A stretch of 32,318 nucleotides of DNA from Bacteroidales bacterium (GTDB taxonomy: Bacteria; Bacteroidota; Bacteroidia; Bacteroidales; F082). Location of the stretch: the NCBI GenBank assembly GCA_017561025.1, contig JAFZDU010000114.1, positions 1 to 32,318 on the forward strand, given 5' to 3'. Positions 16,401 to 23,061 of this stretch are shown piece by piece (positions within the stretch are counted from its first letter, which is position 1; the number at the start of each line of letters is the position of its first letter). A model generated the notes under the pieces. That model saw only the letters and a list, made by a program, of their open reading frames with translations. It did not search any database and was not told the origin of the DNA. Position numbers and translations under genes: made by a program.

Positions 16401-16860
16401 TGGACGATAGTCCTGAAACTTCCCAAGCCCATCCCATAATTCCATTAGCGCTTTGACTATTATACACAAAAGAAAGACTCGGCGTCATATTACCTATGGC
16501 ATCGGGAAGTTTCATATCCACAGAATATACAGCTGCACCTGTATTACTAATATTAAAAGAACTTGGCAATGAGCCAACCACACCATCGCTCATACCAGCT
16601 TCTCCACAATAATAGCCATCTGTAGGCGGGAACACTGAATACCTATCTATCTCAAGAGACAAGCTATTCATCTTATCCGGCTTATATTCAAACCCAGGAA
16701 GCAGTTTTATAGAACTTGTCGCCTGACAGGCATAAGACTTGGCATCATCTAAAGCGGTATTCAACTCAATATGCGTTTGCTGATAAATATCTTGCGCAAA
16801 GACATCGATCACACAAAACATAATCGTCATAATTATATATATCTTGCTTTTCATAATCAT
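10486..16860 (-). CDS. Giant secreted SpvB/FG-GAP/RHS-repeat protein with unknown C-terminal tip
   Basis: A 2124-residue protein with a signal peptide (about 1-22). An SpvB/TcaC-type N-terminal domain lies near residues 108-157 (SVDMKLPDAIGNMTPSLSF, GIMGWAWEVSGLSSIERV). Five FG-GAP/VCBS calcium-loop repeats follow at about 408, 468, 581, 628 and 697 (GDFNGDGFSD, VDLNGDGVDD, MDISGDGMLD, NDFNGDGKID, ADFDGDGVSD). YD-type RHS repeats fill about 850-1750, and the RHS core ends NRYSYCLNNPLKYNDPTGE near 1850. Such proteins form a hollow shell that encloses the C-terminal region. The last 275 residues begin with Gly-rich hydrophobic stretches and then match no toxin that I recognise. No T9SS sorting domain is present. 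No immunity gene fits between it and argS. Confidence 0.9.
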   Translation of the reverse strand: MIMKSKIYIIMTIMFCVIDVFAQDIYQQTHIELNTALDDAKSYACQATSSIKLLPGFEYKPDKMNSLSLEIDRYSVFPPTDGYYCGEAGMSDGVVGSLPSSFNISNTGAAVYSVDMKLPDAIGNMTPSLSFVYNSQSANGIMGWAWEVSGLSSIERVGQTVYHDGNVTDVNFVNDRFALDGQRLMLVGGKYGEDKSEYKTEIDNFDKIVAHAINRKSPHSFTVWKSDGTIWEYGNTFDSKIEAMKDNDIVIKWMLSKISDRNGNAILFSYDKNNENGEIYINNIEYTLNDKANVAPAYRVSFHYENKNDDVIFVYVNGNKMLSKRILKNVKVTNNYTGKIVYDYSLDYHKPGMYGRSYFIHYRLKSITLNVGEDKINPTRIIWNDEKKHYPSSSSFQMYQLDKNVFSKVPFVGDFNGDGFSDVLMVPYKIQNTYPDDIEAEVYLNNGDGGFQEKPMTKLKLSKNLEWIYIVDLNGDGVDDIIPYEIDYNAQNYEGMQVNAHFYILEKGGFVKKKTFKYEKNIVLLAGRFMHNDRNDVIVLDAYNGSDNDNLASYVYYENGNILERTIEGSEAINGEDINYIAMDISGDGMLDILALTHDGYKIYKFSTTANMYLYSHGTCMTKDIYPFPNDFNGDGKIDMLYYDPKTYWNIAFSKGNNFAEPLSCNSTYLLSSVVLGNKDKYQYSLKELGKPNVTIRTADFDGDGVSDVGVFRNMAGNYYLELGLMPYVKSDNAIGFAYEKRYYMPINYSHQTIHIGRFLAQENVSVLSCLPPSPLSSQKAYLTSLYPNSSYYGVERIVDGMGNSRGFSYDYLMHKKCNKDNQFYTCDNKLAAYDIRKSSVPISALRSDTIYNVNGTSVVSEYKYHNALIHAKGHGFIGFEKVTSRNYVNGNLIQKQEQSFDYNVMKEYSLNMPSVVRVYYGENKILKEKMLVFDKYVCASNNKVIYPHKTMDYELEYNFDRKGDIERFTITQEIFDTDIQNNGMYENVVSAAGNAMGITDNISAVTPYDCKYVSETYTVYDNDISNWIINRPKAVYKSSYDRNNELVGTTNVFSYDENIPTNVVKEIKLPNLKDDYSDPLLMTIEYVYDKVGNVVRKTMSSPSVEHTKTVAYKYDESYRYKVRTTNELDVDVNCKYDENYGLLKSTLDYNGFETVSDINPTGVDDVVTLPDGTQNAKAIRWSLNHDCAPEGASYYCWEKSSGNAETLVFYHKSGMELRRLTYDINGNAVFVDKLYDDFGNVVKTSLPYYENDEILYVVNVYDEYNRIVSVSYPHGLENKISYNGNDVIVETLSYDGSVRYKKDTYNVMDWLVTTEDTDGNKVEYEYYSDGLIKSAQIGKDVKTKVSVTYDNCRNRKSLRDPNYGDVLYEYDAFGDIMKITTPNNGVMEFKYDASGRMIGRHDIDGKSRRELSVRWCYDNAKGKKGLLKKIVTSDNHQVAYEYDEKLRLIHVAETINGVCYNTSYAYDAANRVSSIMYPSGLSISKIYSNSGFEKEIRDADTDELLWKTKGTNSNGNITECCYGNGVKTSYKYNPKTFLVDNIYAMGMNEVIMDLKYVYDSYGNVILRSNSAHGRLVEEFEYDNLDRLVKTRLNGWDSGRTIYDNYGNICEKEVDDVRVLYSAAYDSSKPNAIVKAKTDDAELVLGFQQDIRYSSFDNVLSIDKDEDMLEIFYGYDNNRVYMKSKADGVVRAKTYVGDCEFVEEEGLQKSYTFVNGPDGVFAVCVTDDKGHKSFYYIHKDNIGSWNAITDEDGFVVQERSFDVWGNLRNPNDWGYSGVEKSLMFDRGFTGHEHIPEFGLINMNGRMYDSKMSMMLSPDNNIQIPQLAQNFNRYSYCLNNPLKYNDPTGETVEGLAFGLVGGAVNVLLNANNIDSWGEAGLLFGVGFAKGFLTEYTMGGSWLLQVGMQTVMGGVSSGVNQMVLVGDGTFKFTGDNWNSVRSSFYYGIGNSLVKSFMNTYFTAPTDEHYGERLMDACYNKELGNSMTALAAHGMGCLFSGKPFLESMRFKDVGFDLKMLGCIAGRLLVSQVCDTQFADNAIKQRGQEIKDSIMQEMLSEYGEAQDFEYTYEFLKAYVENSRIYVVGNVFALIPGEILDCYPKPYMEEVVVFPFSYSLFKTLFFNNQ

Positions 16861-16864
16861 ATAT

Positions 16865-17302
16865 TTAAAGTTTTACCACAACACAATTATAAGAACACTT
16901 ACCCTTAACTATTCGCAACAGGTATACACCTGACGGATTATCAGCTATATCAATCTTATGATCATTTGATAGCACTCCTTCTTCCACAAGAATTCCTAAA
17001 GAATCATATATCCAATACTTTGCAACACCTATCGCAGAGTTATCTTCTATAATCTTCACATTAAATAAACCTTCATTAGGATTTGGATAAACCAACAAAT
17101 CATCACTGTTATTCTTTTCCAAAATTTCTGTTGTAACAATATCTCTTGTCGCTTCTTTAAATTCAAAGCCACAATCACCCACAAACATCTCGGTCCTATT
17201 TCCAGATTTGTCATATCTGAAATTCAGACAATGTTGAGCATTTATAATCATGGGGAAAACAAGAGACATCAACAGAAATATAAACCTATATTCCCATTTC
17301 AT
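16865..17302 (-). CDS. Short T9SS type A sorting-domain protein with an RHS-like YD motif
   Basis: A 145-residue protein with a signal peptide ending NAQ (about residue 22). Directly after it comes LNFRYDKSGNRTEMFVGDCG, in which RYDKSGNRT looks like one RHS/YD repeat. The rest is a T9SS type A sorting domain: LLVYPNPNEGLFNVKI, a central strand-rich part, then PSGVYLLRIVKGK and a hydrophobic end VVVKL. The protein is therefore little more than a secretion tag with a short passenger. It lies four bases before the RHS gene and should be made with it. It could be an accessory that guides or anchors the RHS protein, which has no such tag; that is inference. Confidence 0.82.
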   Translation of the reverse strand: MKWEYRFIFLLMSLVFPMIINAQHCLNFRYDKSGNRTEMFVGDCGFEFKEATRDIVTTEILEKNNSDDLLVYPNPNEGLFNVKIIEDNSAIGVAKYWIYDSLGILVEEGVLSNDHKIDIADNPSGVYLLRIVKGKCSYNCVVVKL

Positions 17303-17320
17303 AGCCCTGATTTATTTAAA

Positions 17321-18268
17321 TTATTTAGATTGCAATGTCTCTATTATCTTTTGTTGATTCTCTATCAACTTATGCAGTTCTATGGTATATAACGTCAGTT
17401 CTTCTATTTTCTTCAGAAGAAGTCCATCCATTTCAACCATACCATATCCGTTGTTAATTATATCTTTTTCAGAAGGCATGTCAGGCAAATGTCCGTTTGC
17501 ATTGATATAATATTCCAAATCGGAAATAGATTTCAAGTCATAATCATCATAAAAGACGTAATCATGCCATTCTGTAACTTCTTTTACAAGAACCTCCGAT
17601 GTAAGTATTCCATCCCTCACCGATAGTTTTGCATTGATGTCAACATCAGCAGCTTCAAGAACTATCTTGTCATTTTGCGACATAAACGACATTCCTTCTT
17701 CCCTGCTGACTACAATCTTATGCTTGTCATCATAAATCTGGAAATAAGCTTTCTTTGAACTATTAACAGGTTCTAGAATAATCCCAGCATCTTCATTGTC
17801 ATCTGATTTAATATGCAGTTTAGACTCCGGATTGGTAACATTTCCTATACCAACCTTACCTGTTGAATTAAATCCTGATGAATTGCTGATGAATAATGTT
17901 GGCGCACTGCTATTGAATCCGACCATCAGGCTATTGGGAATACTATTAATCAATGCTTTTGTATCCACATTAGCAGTACCAGAACCAATTGCTATTGCAT
18001 TAGTAGCACGAGCCTTAACATACTTACCCATTGCCATCGCTGAAGATGCATTAGCTTTAGCGTAATACCCCACAGAGAAAGAAAAAGTACCTGTCGCTTC
18101 ACAACTAGCACCTATAGTAGCTGAATAATTTCCTGTAACTATGTTCTGGTTAGATCCTGATGCCGGACCACATAAATCGCAGCCGCCTTTTTCTTGCGCT
18201 TTCATTATAGCTGTATTAAAAAACAACGCCATCGAAAGCATTATTAAAAAATTATTTTTTGGTCTCAT
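17321..18268 (-). CDS. Secreted YadA-head/tail-fibre-like protein
   Basis: A 315-residue protein with a signal peptide (about residues 1-24, ending MKA). Residues 45-100 contain left-handed beta-roll head repeats of the trimeric-adhesin type, about 14 residues each: SATIGASCEATG, SFSVGYYAKANA, AMAMGKYVKARA, AIAIGSG. Then come TGKVGIGNVTNPESKLHI, typical of Bacteroidota tail-fibre-like proteins, a beta part, NANGHLPDMPSEKDI, and a C-terminal coiled coil (about 275-315, LLLKKIEELTLYTIELHKL). No S74 peptidase chaperone is evident. It probably trimerises and acts as a surface fibre or adhesin. It sits within the five-gene exported-protein operon. Confidence 0.8.
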   Translation of the reverse strand: MRPKNNFLIMLSMALFFNTAIMKAQEKGGCDLCGPASGSNQNIVTGNYSATIGASCEATGTFSFSVGYYAKANASSAMAMGKYVKARATNAIAIGSGTANVDTKALINSIPNSLMVGFNSSAPTLFISNSSGFNSTGKVGIGNVTNPESKLHIKSDDNEDAGIILEPVNSSKKAYFQIYDDKHKIVVSREEGMSFMSQNDKIVLEAADVDINAKLSVRDGILTSEVLVKEVTEWHDYVFYDDYDLKSISDLEYYINANGHLPDMPSEKDIINNGYGMVEMDGLLLKKIEELTLYTIELHKLIENQQKIIETLQSK

Positions 18269-18296
18269 AAATATTGGTTTTAATTTGGTTTCTATT

Positions 18297-19796
18297 TTAT
18301 TTTTTTACAAACTTTTCTGTTAACTCATATCGTCCATCTATTAGCAAACTATAGAAATACGTTCCTTCAGACAAGGACGACACATCTAAAGTTAAGGTAT
18401 TCCCATTTATAAATACTTCCTTATCCAAGTATCTTCTTCCAATCATATCAACTATTGTAACAGTAACATTACTACCATGCATATTTCCAACATTGACATT
18501 CAGGATAGAAGATACAGGATTAGGATAAATCACTGGCTCAAAATCTTCTCCACTCACACTAACATCTGTTATGATTTCAAAATCCTCACTTTTCAATTTA
18601 TATATCATTGATACATAATGACTGTTATAGTCCAAATAAACATGAATTAAACAACCTTCATCATTTGTCGGCTGAATGTAAAATATATTAGCATAGACCC
18701 CCAATTCAAAATCTTTTCGCCCCAACAAATCGAGTTTATCATTAATCAAGAATACTGTAGCTGTATTTGGATAAGACTCAAAAACGTTACCGTTTTGCCA
18801 AAATGTCGAGACATAGATCTTGTCAGGATTAATACAGGCCATGCTTCTATATTGGGAAACATGATCAGTAGTATCAACCCTTTCAAAACTAAGAGTTTCT
18901 ATAACATTCATTTCTGTATCCTTTTTAACAACTAAAGGATACCAATCGTTTGTACCAGATGTACGTGCCGATTTAGCAGACATCAAAAAGTGATGTTCAT
19001 CATACCAATAATCCACGCAAACATTTAATGGCAGTATACATTCATGATAATTATTCATATTATCTATTGTTGACGTTGAAATATAATTCAAATCATCATC
19101 TATATAGCTTACAGTCTCAGCTCCTGAGGCATGCATGCCATCGCTAAACATTGCATAATAGTCGGTATTCGGGACTTCTATAAAACTCGTGATATTAGAA
19201 TGATATGATGGATTTTCAAGACAGGTTTGTTTCAACAGATTACAATCCAAACCAAACTTATAAAAAGACATGTCATATCTTATTATCGTATAATCCGGTA
19301 TTGAATCTGTCACTTTGCTTACCATAACGATTTCATTGTCATCATTCACTAATGCTTGTGCTGACATCCCGTATGATATGTATGGGTGCTCTACTTTAAT
19401 TTTATTTTCGGCTATCACATCTAATTGCGGATTCAAAACTGCCACCCATAAATATTCATATATTTCAGGAATCTGGTTGTCGCTGTATAAGGCAGCGACA
19501 AACGCATTGCCATCACCTAAACCTACAGCAGTGACAAACGAACCTTTCTTATAACCGTTTTCAATTACTTTTTCTGTATAATTTCCATTTTCATCTATAC
19601 ATAAAACCAAAGGATATTGTACATCTGAAATGAAGTCACACATCGCACCAAGAACATAATTATATCGAGATGACATATCTCCTGCTATGAAATTTGCATA
19701 TTCGTTCTCATCACATGAATATTCTATCGACCATTGTTGAGAATTAGCAATATTCATCAATAGCAACATTGACAACATTATGAAAAATCGTTTCAT
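18297..19796 (-). CDS. T9SS type A sorting-domain protein of unknown function
   Basis: A 499-residue exported protein. The signal peptide covers about residues 1-19 (IMLSMLLLMNIANS then Gln). The middle is beta-rich and resembles propeller-like repeats (LVLCIDENGNYTEK, VAVLNPQLDVIAE, FLINDKLDLLGRKD), with no recognised catalytic motif. The last 80 or so residues are a T9SS type A domain: FEPVIYPNPVSSILNVNVG, then VTIVDMIGRR and SEGTYFYSLLIDGRYELTEKFVKK. It should be exported through the outer membrane and anchored or released there. It lies 11 bases after the lipoprotein gene and 28 bases before the adhesin-like gene, so it is cotranscribed with them. Confidence 0.85.
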   Translation of the reverse strand: MKRFFIMLSMLLLMNIANSQQWSIEYSCDENEYANFIAGDMSSRYNYVLGAMCDFISDVQYPLVLCIDENGNYTEKVIENGYKKGSFVTAVGLGDGNAFVAALYSDNQIPEIYEYLWVAVLNPQLDVIAENKIKVEHPYISYGMSAQALVNDDNEIVMVSKVTDSIPDYTIIRYDMSFYKFGLDCNLLKQTCLENPSYHSNITSFIEVPNTDYYAMFSDGMHASGAETVSYIDDDLNYISTSTIDNMNNYHECILPLNVCVDYWYDEHHFLMSAKSARTSGTNDWYPLVVKKDTEMNVIETLSFERVDTTDHVSQYRSMACINPDKIYVSTFWQNGNVFESYPNTATVFLINDKLDLLGRKDFELGVYANIFYIQPTNDEGCLIHVYLDYNSHYVSMIYKLKSEDFEIITDVSVSGEDFEPVIYPNPVSSILNVNVGNMHGSNVTVTIVDMIGRRYLDKEVFINGNTLTLDVSSLSEGTYFYSLLIDGRYELTEKFVKK

Positions 19797-19807
19797 GGCA
19801 ATTTCAA

Positions 19808-20893
19808 TTAATTAGTTAATAAATCTTTTTTACTTCCGAATTCATCATCACGAACACTATAAGTAGAGCCATAGAAAATATAATTATGATGATTGTATAT
19901 CACATCTCCAGGGCTACCGCCTTTATCACCATCAATATTAATTTCCATAAACACGACATCGTCTGTCAACATTGACGAATACACAGGATCATTAGGCACG
20001 AGTTCCTTAATCACTTTCAGTTCATTATAAAAATACTTATTAAGCTCATTGCCATCCAAGAACAGTTCTTCATAGCTGCAGTTCTTTTTATAAAAGATAT
20101 AGTTCTCGCCTGTATTTTCATTTATATATTCATCACCAAGCAATGACACGTAGGCCATATTCACATATATATTCCTATGATTTGAAATACTTTGTGGTTT
20201 ATATCCATAATAATAGTTTATTGTATCCTCGAGCAGTTCGGCAGCATCCATTAATATATATTGATCATCACATGAACCACCCAACTCTCCATAGAACCAA
20301 CATTCTTCATAATCGAACGGACCATAAAGTACAGGTTTGTATTCTATTTGATGGCAATCCGTTTTACCTGTTACTGCAACAACATTCAGATTCAATTTGC
20401 CTGAGCGAGTTTCTTCTTTAGTGACAAAAAGCGACATCAATGCTTTATTGTTAGTAAAACCATCATTACGATATTTCTCTCTCACCTCTGAAATCATTTT
20501 ATCATATAAGTCATTTACGTCTTTCATTGACAGCATATTATCATTGACTTCTATTTCAAAAGACAATTCATGAATCTTTTTATCAATATAAATTTCATCG
20601 GGAGAAGCGTATGTAATATTAAAAAGAGACTCTATATTCCACACTGCACTATCAGCATTAATATATGTATCGTCTCTAAATTGGCCATATTTGACCTCTT
20701 TCAATTGATTTTCAAACCTCTTGATTCTTTGGACAACAAGATCTGTTTGGGCATCATAAACTAACAGTTCTTTTTCGTTATTTTCAACAGATGGTTCTGT
20801 AAGTTTATCTTTCTTACATGACACAAGCACTGATGCCAACAATGCAACACCTATTGTAATTACAACAATCTGATTAATGATAATTCGTTTCAT
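19808..20893 (-). CDS. Predicted lipoprotein, first gene of the RHS operon
   Basis: A 361-residue protein with a type II signal peptide: a long hydrophobic stretch, then the lipobox VLVSC with Cys at about residue 26 and KKDK after it. No known domain is recognised. A Cys pair in YEECWFYGELGGSCDD and a late acidic/Gly part (EINIDGDKGGSPGDVIYNH) are the only conspicuous features. It opens a run of five genes on the same strand with gaps of 4 to 28 bases. Its ATG lies about 110 bases after a good promoter, with a tiny upstream ORF in the leader. A role as a surface partner of the secreted RHS or T9SS proteins is possible but unproven. Confidence 0.75.
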   Translation of the reverse strand: MKRIIINQIVVITIGVALLASVLVSCKKDKLTEPSVENNEKELLVYDAQTDLVVQRIKRFENQLKEVKYGQFRDDTYINADSAVWNIESLFNITYASPDEIYIDKKIHELSFEIEVNDNMLSMKDVNDLYDKMISEVREKYRNDGFTNNKALMSLFVTKEETRSGKLNLNVVAVTGKTDCHQIEYKPVLYGPFDYEECWFYGELGGSCDDQYILMDAAELLEDTINYYYGYKPQSISNHRNIYVNMAYVSLLGDEYINENTGENYIFYKKNCSYEELFLDGNELNKYFYNELKVIKELVPNDPVYSSMLTDDVVFMEINIDGDKGGSPGDVIYNHHNYIFYGSTYSVRDDEFGSKKDLLTN

Positions 20894-20949
20894 AAAAATA
20901 ATTTTTGGTTAAATTAATTGGTTTTGTTCTCTATTCTATTTATAAAAAG

Positions 20950-20978
20950 CTACAACACTATCATAATCAACACCTCCT
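20950..20978 (-). promoter_or_regulatory. Strong Shine-Dalgarno plus four-codon upstream ORF in the RHS operon leader
   Basis: On the minus strand AGGAGGTG (20971-20978) is followed after six bases by ATG (20962-20964) and then ATA GTG TTG TAG, encoding MIVL. The eight bases fit the full anti-Shine-Dalgarno of 16S rRNA, which is rare in Bacteroidota. The minigene ends 56 bases before the lipoprotein ATG. It may be a translational or transcriptional control element; chance cannot be excluded. Confidence 0.45.
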
Positions 20979-21007
20979 CTCTGTTTTTTTCTATAAATTT
21001 AACGACA

Positions 21008-21038
21008 CAAAGATAGTATAGCAAACAAGCTTTGTCAA
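21008..21038 (-). promoter_or_regulatory. Promoter of the five-gene exported-protein (RHS) operon
   Basis: On the minus strand the -7 box TATCTTTG (21008-21015) is preceded, 20 bases away, by TTG (21036-21038) within CTTGACA, fitting the Bacteroidota -33/-7 layout. The expected start near 21002 gives a leader of about 110 bases. The region to the right, up to 21097, is A/T runs shared with the divergent pyrB promoter. Confidence 0.7.
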
Positions 21039-21073
21039 GTATTTTTTTCTTAAAAAAAATTATGATTTTTTTC

Positions 21074-21104
21074 ATTGTCGTAAAATATTTTTTTTATAAT
21101 TTTG
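21074..21104 (+). promoter_or_regulatory. Promoter of the pyrBI unit
   Basis: ATTG (21074-21077) is followed after 19 bases by TAATTTTG (21097-21104), a good -33/-7 pair. Transcription should start near 21109, about 160 bases before pyrB, leaving a long leader with a terminator. The 379-base stretch between the RHS operon and pyrB is thus filled by two divergent promoters and two leaders. Confidence 0.7.
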
Positions 21105-21111
21105 CACTTTG

Positions 21112-21288
21112 ATGGCACGAAATAATACATTATCATTGAACAATAGAATCGAGGATTTACAATCAAGTAAATCTAGTTTTATGTTTCTTTTTTTGCTGAC
21201 GGTTTTAAGCCGTCTTTTTTTTGTGCCTTTGGCAAGTTATCATTATTATTTAACACTAAATCATAAGCAACAATGTCTATTTCACTAA
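21112..21288 (+). CDS. Putative pyrBI leader peptide (PyrL-like, 58 residues)
   Basis: An ATG at 21112-21114 opens a frame of 58 codons that runs through the whole pyrB leader, across the terminator hairpin, and stops at 21286-21288, 16 bases inside pyrB in another frame. The first part is polar ([17 protein letters not shown]); the middle, encoded by the U-rich stretch, is hydrophobic ([19 protein letters not shown]). An inner ATG at 21181 could also be used. In Escherichia coli the pyrBI leader encodes a 44-residue peptide that likewise crosses the attenuator. The outer ATG is within a few bases of the expected transcript start, so it would be nearly leaderless. Homology to PyrL is not claimed; the likeness is in layout. 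Confidence 0.5.
   Translation: MARNNTLSLNNRIEDLQSSKSSFMFLFLLTVLSRLFFVPLASYHYYLTLNHKQQCLFH
21184..21222 (+). terminator. Transcription attenuator in the pyrBI leader
   Basis: GACGG (21198-21202) and CCGTC (21210-21214) form a GC-rich stem, extendable by a G-U pair, followed directly by eight T (21215-21222): a standard intrinsic terminator, 50 bases before the pyrB ATG and downstream of its promoter. Just upstream is a T-rich tract (TTTCTTTTTTT, 21184-21194), where low UTP should slow RNA polymerase. The leader ORF passes through all of it. Confidence 0.75.
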
Positions 21289-22193
21289 AAGATCGTAGTT
21301 TAATTTCCATTTATGACTACACACCGGAAGAAATTTGTCACATTCTTGACATAGCAGAAGACTTCGAAAAAAATCGTCTTCAAAATCTGTTAAACGGCAG
21401 AGTTATAGCTTCTTTGTTCTTTGAACCTTCAACAAGAACAAGACTCAGCTTCGAAACTGCCATTCAACTTTTAGGTGGAAATGTTATTGGTTTCAGCAGC
21501 ACTGCCGGAACAAGTCTTTCAAAAGGCGAGTCATTGAAAGACACAATCATGATGGTTGCAAGTTATGCTGATCTCATCGTTATGCGTAATCCAGTCGACG
21601 GTTCAGCACGTTATGCATCAGAAGTATCAAAAGTGCCTATTATCAACGCTGGTGACGGTGCAAACCAACACCCAACACAATGTCTCCTCGACCTCTATTC
21701 AATCAGAAAGACTCAAGGCACTCTTGAAAACCTTGAAATCACAATGGTTGGTGACTTGAAATATGGACGTACTGTTCATAGCTTAGTTCAAGCAATGTGT
21801 AATTTCAAAGCCAAATTCAACTTCGTTTCTCCTGTTGAATTAAGAATGCCTTCTACAGTTATCCAATATATCAAAGATGCTGGTCTTGAATATACAGAAT
21901 ACACAGAACTCAACGATGTAATTCCTCATTCAGACATCATCTATATGACAAGAGTTCAACGCGAACGTTTCCCAGATCCATTGGAATACGAAAAAGTTAA
22001 AAACTCTTATATTTTACGTAACGAGATGCTTGAAAATTCTAAGCCTAATTGTCGTATACTCCACCCACTACCACGTGTTAACGAGATTCATACTGACGTT
22101 GATGCAAATCCTAAAGCTTACTATTTCCAACAAGCTCAAAATGGATTATTTGTTCGCCAAGCTTTGATAGCATCAATACTTGGTCTTAAATAA
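21273..22193 (+). CDS. pyrB: Aspartate carbamoyltransferase, catalytic subunit
   Basis: A 306-residue enzyme that makes N-carbamoyl-L-aspartate from carbamoyl phosphate and aspartate, the committed step of pyrimidine synthesis. Motifs: [11 protein letters not shown] with STRT at 53-56 (carbamoyl-phosphate binding), [18 protein letters not shown] in the middle, and [12 protein letters not shown] near the C-terminus. The length matches the class B catalytic chain, which forms trimers joined by PyrI dimers. pyrI follows after 32 bases. Expression is probably set by the attenuator in the leader. The start at 21273 fits the family N-terminus ([12 protein letters not shown]). Confidence 0.97.
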   Translation: MSISLKDRSLISIYDYTPEEICHILDIAEDFEKNRLQNLLNGRVIASLFFEPSTRTRLSFETAIQLLGGNVIGFSSTAGTSLSKGESLKDTIMMVASYADLIVMRNPVDGSARYASEVSKVPIINAGDGANQHPTQCLLDLYSIRKTQGTLENLEITMVGDLKYGRTVHSLVQAMCNFKAKFNFVSPVELRMPSTVIQYIKDAGLEYTEYTELNDVIPHSDIIYMTRVQRERFPDPLEYEKVKNSYILRNEMLENSKPNCRILHPLPRVNEIHTDVDANPKAYYFQQAQNGLFVRQALIASILGLK

Positions 22194-22225
22194 TAATATT
22201 CATTAACAATTAGACTAGAATAATC

Positions 22226-22690
22226 ATGGATAAAAGAAAAGAACTTATAGTATCAGCTATTGAAAACGGAACAGTTATCGACCATATTCCTGCAGATAAA
22301 GTTTTTGAAGTAATCAAAATTTTGGATCTCGAACATTCAAAGAATTCAGTTTATTTCGGAACAAACTTAGATAGCAAAAAATATGGTAAAAAGGGCATTA
22401 TCAAGATTAGCGAAAAATACTTCGAACCAGAAGATATCAACAAAATAGCATTGGTTGCCCCAACAGCTTCTCTTATCGAAATTAAGGATTTTGAAGTTGT
22501 TAAGAAACATAGCATTGAAATTCCAAACCACATAGATGGTTTCGTAAAATGCTTCAACCCTAACTGCGTAACTAACAAAGAAAGTGTTCCAACAAAATTC
22601 TCAGTTTTAAAAGATGAAGATGGCAAAGTTAATTTAAGATGCCACTACTGCGAAAAGTACACAAGACAAAACAACATCGAGTTTATATAA
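22226..22690 (+). CDS. pyrI: Aspartate carbamoyltransferase, regulatory subunit
   Basis: A 154-residue allosteric chain of the class B ATCase holoenzyme. The N-terminal nucleotide-binding domain (about 1-100) holds the CTP/ATP site that provides end-product feedback. The C-terminal zinc domain has Cys109, Cys114, Cys139 and Cys142 in the C-x4-C-x24-C-x2-C pattern that holds the structural zinc and contacts PyrB. The length is normal. It is followed at once by a strong terminator, so pyrBI forms a two-gene unit. PyrBI control is therefore double: allosteric through PyrI and, by inference, transcriptional through the leader. Confidence 0.97.
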   Translation: MDKRKELIVSAIENGTVIDHIPADKVFEVIKILDLEHSKNSVYFGTNLDSKKYGKKGIIKISEKYFEPEDINKIALVAPTASLIEIKDFEVVKKHSIEIPNHIDGFVKCFNPNCVTNKESVPTKFSVLKDEDGKVNLRCHYCEKYTRQNNIEFI

Positions 22691-22698
22691 TAAAAAAG

Positions 22699-22721
22699 AA
22701 AGCTGGCGATTCGCCAGCTTT
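22699..22721. terminator. Bidirectional intrinsic terminator between pyrI and the DUF3467 gene
   Basis: AAAGCTGGCG and CGCCAGCTTT are perfect 10-base arms around ATT. T-runs follow in both directions (plus strand to 22725; minus strand from the A-run at 22692-22697). It lies between the pyrI stop at 22690 and the convergent stop at 22724. Confidence 0.92.
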
Positions 22722-22723
22722 TT

Positions 22724-23035
22724 TTATGCCTGCGCTGCAGGTCCACCCATTGTAAATGGAGGCACTTTCTCGTTCACATCTTTAATTGTTCCATGTGTTG
22801 ATTCATATTTGCTGATATTCTCAGCCAATGCCTTATAAAGTCTCTTTGCATTTTGAGGAGTCAAGATTATTCTTGATTTGACTTTTGCTTTTGGAGATGC
22901 TGGCATCAATTTAATAAAATCAACAATAAATTCTGTTGATGAGTGTGCTATCACAGCAAGGTTTGAATAGATACCTTCTGCTATTTCATCAGTTAATTCG
23001 ATATTAATCTGATTCTTGTTGTTATTGTTTTCCAT
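22724..23035 (-). CDS. DUF3467 domain protein
   Basis: A 103-residue protein starting at the ATG at 23033-23035. The frame is open to 23083, but a TATCTTTG promoter box at 23062-23069 falls inside that extension, and the family N-terminus (MENNNNKNQINIELTDEIAEG) begins at 23035. The conserved core includes YSNLAVIAHSSTEFIVDF and KSRIILTPQNAKRLYKAL. DUF3467 proteins are small, widespread in Bacteroidota and often next to rpoC; the function is unknown. A link to RNA polymerase is suggested only by position. It has its own promoter and lies after the rpoC terminator. Confidence 0.88.
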   Translation of the reverse strand: MENNNNKNQINIELTDEIAEGIYSNLAVIAHSSTEFIVDFIKLMPASPKAKVKSRIILTPQNAKRLYKALAENISKYESTHGTIKDVNEKVPPFTMGGPAAQA

Positions 23036-23061
23036 AATATAAGAGATTAATTTTTTTTTTA

